Shown piece after piece: positions 17,183 to 23,606 of a DNA stretch of 64,000 nucleotides; within the stretch, counting starts at the first letter, position 1; the number at the start of each line of letters is the position of its first letter. The DNA is taken from positions 1 through 64,000 of the forward strand of contig NZ_FNPB01000010.1 in NCBI RefSeq assembly GCF_900107195.1. The letters are read 5' to 3'. A program made the position numbers and the translations under genes. This stretch comes from Halobellus clavatus. Lineage in GTDB: Archaea; Halobacteriota; Halobacteria; Halobacteriales; Haloferacaceae. The notes under the pieces were generated by a model that was not told where the DNA came from, searched no databases, and saw nothing but the letters and a program-made list of their open reading frames with translations.

Positions 17183-17557
17183 TCAGTGACGATTCGGCGT
17201 GTCGCTCGTGGCCTGGTCGGGAGAGTCGCTGAACCGCACGACCAGTTCCTCCGTCGTAACTGCGTAGACGGTCATCTCTTTGCCTTTTTCTGAGTACCAC
17301 GTCCCGACTGGCGCGACGAGATCGACCTCGTGGAGCCGATCTAGGTGGTACGTGACGTTCTGAATCGACTGCCCGATCGCGGTGGCGACGTCCGAAGCCG
17401 TCCCCGGTTCGTCCTCGAGCGTGTTCAGGATCTCCTGGGCAGTGTCCGATGAGAGCACCTGTAGCAGATCGGAGTGTGTCTCTCCGTCGAGGACGACGTC
17501 GGTCTGTTTCTGCGGGGCGTGTTCGACTGTCGGTTCGTGGGGGAATGCGCTGGACAT
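17183..17557 (-). CDS. ArsR-type winged-helix regulator
   Basis: A 124-residue regulator. The helix-turn-helix lies at about residues 30-85 (LLQVLSSDTAQEILN, then TASDVATAIGQSIQNVTYHL, RLHEVDLVAPVG), followed by a wing and short C-terminal tail. No metal-binding cysteines are visible, so it is an ArsR-fold regulator without an obvious metal site. The ATG at 17557 is preferred to an in-frame codon at 17683 because the latter would run through the promoter. It is divergent from a GbsR/MarR gene and a palindrome covers its presumed transcript start. Confidence 0.85.
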   Translation of the reverse strand: MSSAFPHEPTVEHAPQKQTDVVLDGETHSDLLQVLSSDTAQEILNTLEDEPGTASDVATAIGQSIQNVTYHLDRLHEVDLVAPVGTWYSEKGKEMTVYAVTTEELVVRFSDSPDQATSDTPNRH

Positions 17558-17580
17558 TGGTTGCAGGGCTCTATCGTTCT

Positions 17581-17627
17581 GTTTGTTCGGTCCAGTCCGA
17601 ACAAACGAATCAAACGATTTAATACTT
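17581..17627. promoter_or_regulatory. Divergent promoter with a 10-bp inverted repeat between ArsR and GbsR genes
   Basis: gtttgttcgg (17581-17590) and ccgaacaaac (17597-17606) form a perfect inverted repeat with a 6-nt spacer. A tttaatactta element at about 17617-17627 can serve as TATA box in both directions: on the plus strand it is 25-30 nt before an ATG at 17648, and on the minus strand the transcript start would fall inside the palindrome. The repeat is well placed as an operator for either regulator. Confidence 0.65.
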
Positions 17628-17647
17628 ACGGAGCCCTTACCAGAGAT

Positions 17648-17701
17648 ATGACCCAAGAGAGAACTCATCACGTCGGGAACCAAGGGGCCTCATATGAGTG
17701 A
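17648..17701 (+). CDS. Possible 17-codon leader peptide overlapping the GbsR start
   Basis: An ATG at the expected leaderless start is followed by 17 sense codons (MTQERTHHVGNQGASYE) and a TGA at 17699-17701. The GbsR ATG at 17694 lies inside this ORF in another frame, an 8-nt overlap. It could couple translation or regulate the downstream gene; it could also be chance. Confidence 0.3.
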   Translation: MTQERTHHVGNQGASYE

Positions 17702-18200
17702 AGGGAACCGTCCGCTCGCACGTGAACGCGTCATCGAATCGCTGGAACAATCGGCCGAGGTGTACGGATTGAGTCGGAGCGCTGGACGGATCTACGGGGT
17801 TCTTTATTTCGCCACCGATCCGCTCTCGATCCCTGAACTCGTCGAAGAGACCGGGTACGCGAAATCGACAGTGAGCAACGTGACGCGGACGCTCACACGG
17901 ATCGGACTGATCCACCGTCGCTCTTCGGAGGGCGGTGGCCGGCGCGTCCGCTTCAGCGCCGAACAGGAGATCTGGTTCATTCTACAGGACGTCTTTCAGC
18001 AGTACATCCAGCGCGAAATTCAGACGACGCTGCGGACCATCAAACGAGCCGAAGCGCAACTGTCGGAACCGGAGTCGCACGAAGGGGAGCGAATCAGGGA
18101 GCTCCGTGCGACGTACGAAGACCTCGAAGAGATCACCCGACTGGCCACGGATCTCTCCGCCGCGGAACTTCGAGCGGCACTCGAAGCGTACGAGCGGTGA
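17694..18200 (+). CDS. GbsR/MarR-family transcriptional regulator
   Basis: 168 residues. A winged helix near residues 25-85 (GRIYGVLYF, LSIPELVEETGYAKSTVSNV, LIHRRSSEGGGRRVRF) is followed by a long C-terminal helix pair rich in E/R, likely a dimerisation coiled coil. This is the GbsR layout, a family in which the best known member controls glycine betaine synthesis from choline; that function should not be assumed here. It is divergent from the ArsR gene and may share its operator. Confidence 0.88.
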   Translation: MSEGNRPLARERVIESLEQSAEVYGLSRSAGRIYGVLYFATDPLSIPELVEETGYAKSTVSNVTRTLTRIGLIHRRSSEGGGRRVRFSAEQEIWFILQDVFQQYIQREIQTTLRTIKRAEAQLSEPESHEGERIRELRATYEDLEEITRLATDLSAAELRAALEAYER

Positions 18201-18255
18201 CCGACCTCGACGGTGGGGGTCGGGCCGTCCCGTCGGCGCTCGCCCGCGCCGTCGG

Positions 18256-18807
18256 TCACCAGTAGACGGTGTACGTACAGCGGTCGTCCCCGTTCCGCCG
18301 GCAGCCGGATCCGGTCTCCTCGATGAACACGAACGAGTCCATCGACGCGTACTGTTTTGCCACCCCTCTGATGAGCCCACGATCGAACGGACAGGGATAC
18401 GGATTGTGGCACGTCATCGTGCCGGCCTGGTCGTCCGTCTGCTCGAAGCGATACCACCCGATCGCTCCGCCTCGATGGTTCCGCTGATACGCCTCGTCGA
18501 TCGACTGCAGCCCGGCTGGAACCGTATCGAAGTCGTTCGGCCACTCGGCGACCTCGGGAATCTGTTCGCCGAGCCGATCCAAGACGTGTGGCTGCAACTC
18601 GTCGGCGATCGCCTCGAACGCATTCAACCACGCCTGTTGGGGATACCACTCGTCGGGTGCTGGGTCCGTGATCCCCTCCTCAGCGAGGGCACGCAACGCG
18701 CGCTCCTGATACGACGCGGAGAACTTCCCCATCCCTTCTTTCACGATTGTCAGGACCGTTTGCCCGTTGATTTCGACGTCCGGGTCAAACGCTTCGTACG
18801 AGGCCAT
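18256..18807 (-). CDS. V4R/heme-NO-binding-like small-ligand-sensing protein
   Basis: 183 residues. An N-terminal helical part (INGQTVLTIVKEGMGKF...) is followed by a strand-rich part and ends with three cysteines and the pattern C-x-Y-x-V-x-W, a terminal feature seen in V4R and related domains. CHNPYPCPFD adds two more cysteines in the middle. The overall order suggests the haem-NO-binding/V4R fold used for small-molecule sensing, but I did not identify a definite haem histidine. No signal peptide. Neighbouring genes are regulators and do not define its role. Confidence 0.5.
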   Translation of the reverse strand: MASYEAFDPDVEINGQTVLTIVKEGMGKFSASYQERALRALAEEGITDPAPDEWYPQQAWLNAFEAIADELQPHVLDRLGEQIPEVAEWPNDFDTVPAGLQSIDEAYQRNHRGGAIGWYRFEQTDDQAGTMTCHNPYPCPFDRGLIRGVAKQYASMDSFVFIEETGSGCRRNGDDRCTYTVYW

Positions 18808-19197
18808 TACACCAGAATTTCAGGCGGCCCGACATAAATCCGGCAGGTATAGTAGCGTGTGCAAGTCTTCACTCGCACGATCGCACAACGGCATGCGATC
18901 GGCTGCGCAATCAGTTGCAAACGCTACTAGATGCTCCCTGTGCCCTCTCGGGAACCCACGGTCCGTCTTAATCGAAGTCACGTTCTCTCACTATTCCGGG
19001 ATTACCCGTGATAGTTCATATGTTCGATACTTACTGTCAGCCCCTAGATGATCTAATAATTCCCGATCAAAGACACCAGATAGCCGATATCTGAGAGGAA
19101 ATTTGCGTATCGTATCGAACCAGTGAATAGATATATTTCTCGTTATATCGCGTCTGTACCGGACACCTGAACACACACGTGCCGGGATGGTCAGCCC
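18808..19197. other. A+T-rich intergenic region containing a nested inverted repeat
   Basis: 390 bp between two convergent-side 5' and 3' ends, with no coding frame of note. It holds the inverted-repeat element at 18850-18929 and several tATAta tracts (around 19060-19150). No tRNA was seen. Confidence 0.5.
18850..18929. repeat. Nested inverted-repeat element, possible MITE or structured RNA
   Basis: The ends tagtagcgtgtgcaa (18850-18864) and ttgcaaacgctacta (18915-18929) pair at 14 of 15 positions. Inside, cgatcgca (18878-18885) and tgcgatcg (18894-18901) form a perfect 8-bp stem with an 8-nt loop. The 80-bp unit has no coding content. I found no target-site duplication and no second copy in this window. 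Confidence 0.6.
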
Positions 19198-19647
19198 TCA
19201 GCACTCGGCACCCCCACGCGAGTCGCCGGGGCGGTTGCTGGCGAGCCACGCACCGATTCGACTACCGAGTTCGCCGACGAGCGCCGCGAGGCCGAATCCC
19301 AGCGCGCCGACGGCGATGACGAATCCACCAGTGAGTAGCGTCGCGCTCGTCAGGAACCACGCCGGTCCGGCCAACCCCGCAGTCGCCGCGACGATGTCGA
19401 AGACGACCCACAGCACCGGGAGGCCGCCGATCACGCCGACCTTGGCTCCGACGCCGGTCGGGGTGCAGTCCGCCCGCACGGTGAGGTATCCGGCGAGAAT
19501 TCCACCAAACACCAGTGCGTTTAACGAGAGTTCGGACCCCGTCTGCCAGTAACTGAGAGTGGTGAACGGGAGCGAAGCGAGTCCGCCGACGAGCGCGTAC
19601 CGCCACTGGTCGGCGTCACGGAGGGAGGGGAGACCGTTGTCGAACAT
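19198..19647 (-). CDS. DUF5518-like four-helix membrane protein
   Basis: 149 residues with about four hydrophobic helices. The start MFDNGLPSLRDADQW leads to WRYALVGGLASLPFTTLSYW, followed by GGILAGYL, the pattern of small haloarchaeal DUF5518-type membrane proteins. The ATG at 19647 is preferred; an in-frame ATG at 19686 would add a 13-residue tail encoded by a strong hairpin. A divergent, frameshifted relative lies at 19813, so the two are probably paralogs from a local duplication. Function unknown. Confidence 0.72.
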   Translation of the reverse strand: MFDNGLPSLRDADQWRYALVGGLASLPFTTLSYWQTGSELSLNALVFGGILAGYLTVRADCTPTGVGAKVGVIGGLPVLWVVFDIVAATAGLAGPAWFLTSATLLTGGFVIAVGALGFGLAALVGELGSRIGAWLASNRPGDSRGGAEC

Positions 19648-19657
19648 CGGATGATTC

Positions 19658-19677
19658 CCGCTTCGGTAGCGAAGCGG
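19658..19677. promoter_or_regulatory. Perfect hairpin 10 nt upstream of a DUF5518-like start codon
   Basis: ccgcttcg-gtag-cgaagcgg is an 8-bp stem with a 4-nt loop. In the minus-strand transcript of the gene ending at 19198 it would sit at the start of the leader, just before the ATG at 19647. Confidence 0.55.
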
Positions 19678-19692
19678 ATAATGCACCTGATG

Positions 19693-19707
19693 AATACAAT
19701 ATGTATT
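19693..19707. promoter_or_regulatory. Palindrome aataca-ata-tgtatt in the divergent promoter region
   Basis: A perfect 6-bp inverted repeat with a 3-nt spacer, A+T-rich and placed where a TATA box for the minus-strand DUF5518-like gene is expected. It may be a TATA element, an operator, or both. Confidence 0.4.
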
Positions 19708-19812
19708 TGACCGTTCACTCGGTGTCGAGGGGTCTCTCTCCGTGTTTCTCGACGAACAGCGGCTGACTGGATGTACATAACTCCGGCGGCGAGTGTGCGA
19801 TCAACCCTCCAT

Positions 19813-20206
19813 ATGACTCACGTTTCACCCCACTGGCGGGCCGCGCTGCTCGGCGCGATCGCCTCCCTCCCCCGTGACGGCTGTGCTGAACGGGCTGCCG
19901 AACGCTGAAGCGACCGTCGTCGGTAGCGTGATGATCTTCGGCGCGTTCGTCGCCGGCGCCATCGCCGCGCGCCGCTCGATAGACCCGGGTGCCGTCGGCC
20001 TGCGGACCGGATTCCTGGGTGGCATCGTCGCAATAGGGGTCTTTCTCGGCACCAGCGGGATAGCGGCGACCTGGTCGCCCGCGCGGACCGCCTTCTTCGT
20101 CGTCGCGGGCGGGGTGGTGCTCTGCGTCGCTCCGATATTCGGGCTCGGTTGCGGTCGCGTCGGTGGCTGGGTGGCGAGCCTCGGTACCTCGTATCGGACG
20201 GCATAG
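19813..20206 (+). pseudogene. DUF5518-like membrane protein gene interrupted by a +1 frameshift
   Basis: An ATG at 19813 opens a frame MTHVSPHWRAALLGAIASLP that runs off into DGCAERAAER and a stop, while another frame continues from 19874 as VTAVLNGLPN... with three more helices to 20206. Joining them at the five-C run 19869-19873 restores W-x-A-L-x-G-x-x-A-S-L-P-x-T, the same pattern as in the divergent paralog at 19647. One extra C therefore breaks the gene. It may be a real mutation in a homopolymer, a sequencing error, or, less likely, programmed frameshifting. Confidence 0.75.
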
Positions 20207-20586
20207 CGGACCCATCACTCCGGTCAGTGGGAAGTATGCCTGAGACCGTTCGATCTCTCCACGCGGCGCAGGCCCTCTGAGCCGACGGTCTCGCGGCCCT
20301 CGCGACATCGTCTCGTCACGGTGATGAGTTCTCCGTCGCCCGGGGGGTGACGCAGCCCCCGCGAGCCCCTCGGTCACCCTCTGCGGAGTGGACGCCCAGC
20401 GCCGTCAGAGATGACCACTCGCGGGGACGGCGGACAGCCGTCAGCGACAGTGGCACCCGGTCCTGCGCGTGAGACGGATCGTCAGAGAACAGGTGAACGA
20501 AGGGGTGCCCGCGCGTCTGACCGGATTACGACACGACCCAAATCCATATATTTGGTGAGTTGGAAGTGGACGACACTATCGAACGT
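20207..20586. other. Intergenic region with a palindromic promoter near its 3' end
   Basis: 380 bp, GC-rich, without a plausible gene on either strand. The only clear element is the TATA-containing palindrome at 20538-20555. Confidence 0.5.
20538..20555 (+). promoter_or_regulatory. Inverted repeat overlapping the TATA box of the Bat-type regulator
   Basis: ccaaat and atttgg flank ccatat, giving a perfect 6-bp inverted repeat with a 6-nt spacer that contains the TATA-like catatattt. It lies 31 nt before the ATG at 20587 and would block TBP binding if occupied, which suggests repression, perhaps autoregulation. Confidence 0.5.
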
Positions 20587-21240
20587 ATGCCGATCATCGC
20601 GAAGGTGTATTTCTCACACCCAGATATGGCGTTGGCAAACGTCATCTCGTCATTCCCGGACACGAACATCCGTGTGCTACAGGAAGTGAGCACGGATCCG
20701 GTGAGTGACAACTCCTTCTTCGTCGTCGAAACCGAGCAGACCGAGGCCCTCGAACGTGAACTCTCCGCGGATCACACCGTCGAAGAGGCACAGCGCGTGT
20801 CGAGTTACGAGGACTGGCCCGTCTACAGCATCAGGTTCACGCCCGAGACGCTACTTCTCGGGTCGGTCGTGACCGAGCAGAACGGCTTCGCGCTCGATGC
20901 GTACCAGTACGAGGGCGGGTGGATCGAACGGTGGCAACTGCCCGACAGAGAGTCCTTGCAGTCCGTCTGGGAGTACGCGAACGATCAGTCGTTCGACTTC
21001 GATATTCACAAGGTTTACCAGATCTCTGAGAGCAACGGGCAGGACGACACCACCATCACGGACAAACAGCGAACTGCACTGCTATACGCCTACGACAACG
21101 GCTACTTCGAGAAGCCCCGCGGCACGACGCTCGAAGAGATCGCAGACGCCCTGGATATCTCCACCACGGCAGCCAGCGGACGGATCTATCGCGGGATGAA
21201 GAACCTGATCGAGTCCTCGATGAAGGATCTCTCCTCGTGA
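20587..21240 (+). CDS. Bacterio-opsin activator (Bat)-type HTH-10 regulator
   Basis: 217 residues from the ATG at 20587 (a TTG at 20560 is in frame but upstream). The N-terminal two thirds form an alpha/beta sensor region typical of small Bat-like regulators, and the C-terminus is the HTH-10 domain: DKQRTALLYAYDNGYFEKPR, then EEIADALDISTTAASGRIYRG. Proteins of this type control metabolic or phototrophic genes in haloarchaea; the target here is unknown. A palindrome over its own TATA box hints at autoregulation. Confidence 0.9.
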   Translation: MPIIAKVYFSHPDMALANVISSFPDTNIRVLQEVSTDPVSDNSFFVVETEQTEALERELSADHTVEEAQRVSSYEDWPVYSIRFTPETLLLGSVVTEQNGFALDAYQYEGGWIERWQLPDRESLQSVWEYANDQSFDFDIHKVYQISESNGQDDTTITDKQRTALLYAYDNGYFEKPRGTTLEEIADALDISTTAASGRIYRGMKNLIESSMKDLSS

Positions 21241-21507
21241 CGCGACTCAAGTTACCCGTCAGGTGATCACCCCAGTCGGCCGAGCGGTCGCCGAGCCGGC
21301 GCCGCCGACGCGTTCGGACCGGGACGCGAACTTTCTTGCGGACGCGGGATGAACCGTCGTGATGAATGGTATCACGCACGCTGAACGTCCGGACGGGGAG
21401 GCGTCTGCCGACGTCACGTCGCGCCTGGGGGAGATGGTGAGGACCGCTCGACCCAGTCGTCGGTGCGACGCGCAGTGCCGACCCAGCGAGAACGCCTGTG
21501 GCCCCCA

Positions 21508-22089
21508 ATGAGTGAGGACGGGCGGCCCCGCGTCCTCGCCGTCGACGACGAACCGAACGTCGCGAAGGCGTACGCGATCTACCTGAAAGAAGCGTACGAC
21601 GTCGAGACGGCAACCGACGGCGAGTCTGCGCTGGCGGCGGTCGACGACTCGATCGACGTCGTCCTCCTTGACCGGCGGATGCCGGACCTGACTGGTGACG
21701 AGGTGCTCCGGCGGCTCCGAGACCGCGGATACGACGGGCAGGTCGCACTGATCACCGCAGTCGACCCACAGCTCGACGTACTCGAGCTCGACTGTGATCT
21801 GTACCTGACGAAACCGGTCACCAAGGCCGACCTCGTCGATGCGGTCGACCAGTTGGTGCAGGTCGGCCAATACGATGGACGCGTCCGGGAGCAGTTCAGA
21901 CTCGCGCAGATCCGAGTGGCGGTCGAAGCGGGCGTCGACCCATCGAAACTCGCAACCAGCGAGGAGTACGACGCGCTCCTCGAGCGGCTTGCGGAACTGA
22001 GCGAGCAGACCGAGGCGGTCGCAGAACTGATGCACGAGGAGACGTTCGCGGCGGCCTTCCGCGATCTCCCGGACCCCTCGGGAACGTAG
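21508..22089 (+). CDS. HalX-domain response regulator (first)
   Basis: 193 residues. Receiver domain with acidic pocket D13-D14, phospho-acceptor D55 in VVLLDRRMPDLTGDE and the lysine in YLTKPVT, followed by a HalX coiled region (residues 120-185). HalX regulators lack a DNA-binding domain I can recognise and probably act through protein contacts. The ATG at 21508 is the start of the receiver; an in-frame codon at 21463 adds an arginine-rich tail. No kinase is adjacent. It is closely similar to the regulator at 39321. Confidence 0.92.
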   Translation: MSEDGRPRVLAVDDEPNVAKAYAIYLKEAYDVETATDGESALAAVDDSIDVVLLDRRMPDLTGDEVLRRLRDRGYDGQVALITAVDPQLDVLELDCDLYLTKPVTKADLVDAVDQLVQVGQYDGRVREQFRLAQIRVAVEAGVDPSKLATSEEYDALLERLAELSEQTEAVAELMHEETFAAAFRDLPDPSGT

Positions 22090-22261
22090 CGATCACGTCC
22101 CGGGGGCACCCCGGCGGGTTCCATAGGGGTGTTCTCGCGAGGGTCGACCTCCGAAGAACGGTGGTCGAGACGCTTCGACGGGAGAGGAAACTCCAGCCGT
22201 GGGTCGGCCAGCCAGCGCCAATCAACAACGGTTTTGCCTCTCGATGGCGCTTCGGAGAGGT

Positions 22262-22849
22262 ATGCACGCGATCACCAACAGCGGGTGGATCGAGGTCGTC
22301 ACGGGGTCGATGTTCTCGGGCAAGACCGAGGAGATCCTCCGACGGCTCAGGCGGGCAGAGATCGCGGGCCAGGAGATCGCGGCGTTCAAACCCGCTGTCG
22401 ACGACCGCTACGGTGAGGCGACCGTCGGTTCGCACGTCGGACGGCAGTGGGACGCGACGGTCGTTCCGGGCGAGGACGAGGGCGTCTGGGAGATCCGTGA
22501 GGCGCTCGACGGCGAGGACGTCGTCGCGATCGACGAGGCGAACTTCTTCGACGCGGAACTCGTCGAGGTCTGTCAGCGGCTGGCCGACGAAGGACGGCGC
22601 GTACTGATCTCCGGCATCGATCAGACGTACCGCGGCGAGCCGTTCGAGCCCCTCCCGCAGTTGATGGCCGTCGCCGAGTACGTCGACAAACTGCAAGCGA
22701 TCTGTGCGCAGTGTGGCGAGCCGGCGACGCGGAATCAACGGCTCGTCGACGGGCAACCTGCGCACGTGGACGACCCGACGATCGTCGTCGGCGCCGAGGA
22801 GTCCTACGAGGCCCGCTGCCGGAACTGTCATACCCTTCGGCGCGACTAA
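22262..22849 (+). CDS. tdk: Thymidine kinase
   Basis: 195 residues, type II thymidine kinase that phosphorylates thymidine with ATP for nucleotide salvage. P-loop GSMFSGKT (residues 15-22), Walker B-like VVAIDEANFF, the lasso region LPQLMAVAEYVDKL and a structural zinc site from CAQC and CRNC. Length is as expected. The ATG at 22262 is chosen because conserved sequence starts 5 residues later; an upstream in-frame ATG at 22199 is not supported. The next gene follows after 12 nt. Confidence 0.96.
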   Translation: MHAITNSGWIEVVTGSMFSGKTEEILRRLRRAEIAGQEIAAFKPAVDDRYGEATVGSHVGRQWDATVVPGEDEGVWEIREALDGEDVVAIDEANFFDAELVEVCQRLADEGRRVLISGIDQTYRGEPFEPLPQLMAVAEYVDKLQAICAQCGEPATRNQRLVDGQPAHVDDPTIVVGAEESYEARCRNCHTLRRD

Positions 22850-22861
22850 CTGAGGTATACT

Positions 22862-23464
22862 GTGACGACCTGGGTAGCCGATCCGGAGGGCGGACGGGAC
22901 AGAGGACCGCGGGGGATCGCACGCGCGTGGGTGGAAGTACTCGTCCGCCCCCGACAGTTCTTCACGAACGGGGTCGCCCCCGGGGATCAGGCACCCGGAC
23001 TGGTCTTCGCCGTCACCGTCGCCGTGGCGTATACGATCGGATTGTTCTGGTTCGTGCCCGAGCGGATTCCGAGCCTCGCTGGTGGTCCCGGCGTCTCAGC
23101 CGCCATCGCGATCGCGGCAGTGACGCTCGTGATCGCGCCCGCGACGCTTCACCTGACGGCCGCGCTGCAGACCGTGATACTCATCCTGCTCGTCGACGAC
23201 CGGGCCGGCGTGAGTGAGACGGTACAGGTGATCGGGTACGCGGCCGCGCCGTGCGTCGTCGCCGGCGTCGACGTCCCAGCGGTCCGGTTCGTCAGCGTGC
23301 TCTACGCCGCGGCGCTACTCGTGATCGGCCTCCGGGAAGTCCACGAGACGACAACGGCCCGCGCGCTGCTCGCAGGCGCGATTCCCGCCGTGTTGCTCTT
23401 CGGAACGGCCTTCGGCGGTATCCCGGCCGGCGAGGCGCTGCTCCGCGCGGCCGGACTGATCTGA
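22862..23464 (+). CDS. Yip1-like membrane protein
   Basis: 200 residues. An N-terminal amphipathic stretch with VLVRPRQFFTNGVAPGDQ is followed by five or so hydrophobic helices; this R-P-x-x-F-F...G...Q entry pattern is usual for haloarchaeal Yip1-domain proteins. It is 12 nt downstream of thymidine kinase, so probably co-transcribed, but no functional link is evident. Role in archaea unknown. Confidence 0.75.
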   Translation: MTTWVADPEGGRDRGPRGIARAWVEVLVRPRQFFTNGVAPGDQAPGLVFAVTVAVAYTIGLFWFVPERIPSLAGGPGVSAAIAIAAVTLVIAPATLHLTAALQTVILILLVDDRAGVSETVQVIGYAAAPCVVAGVDVPAVRFVSVLYAAALLVIGLREVHETTTARALLAGAIPAVLLFGTAFGGIPAGEALLRAAGLI

Positions 23465-23606
23465 TCGGTCGCCCGGGGAGCGATGACCGTTCGATAGCCG
23501 TCGAGCGGTCGAACGGTCTTCCCGCGACGCTCGGGACGAGTCGGATCGGGGGTTCGGCAGCCGTGATTCGACAATCGTTTTAGTCGTGGCATATTTGATG
23601 CTCATA

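Noticed and set aside
19813-20206. Programmed ribosomal frameshifting as the explanation for the split DUF5518-like gene
   Set aside because: No slippery heptamer, downstream structure or precedent is visible; a plain homopolymer insertion or sequencing error is simpler.
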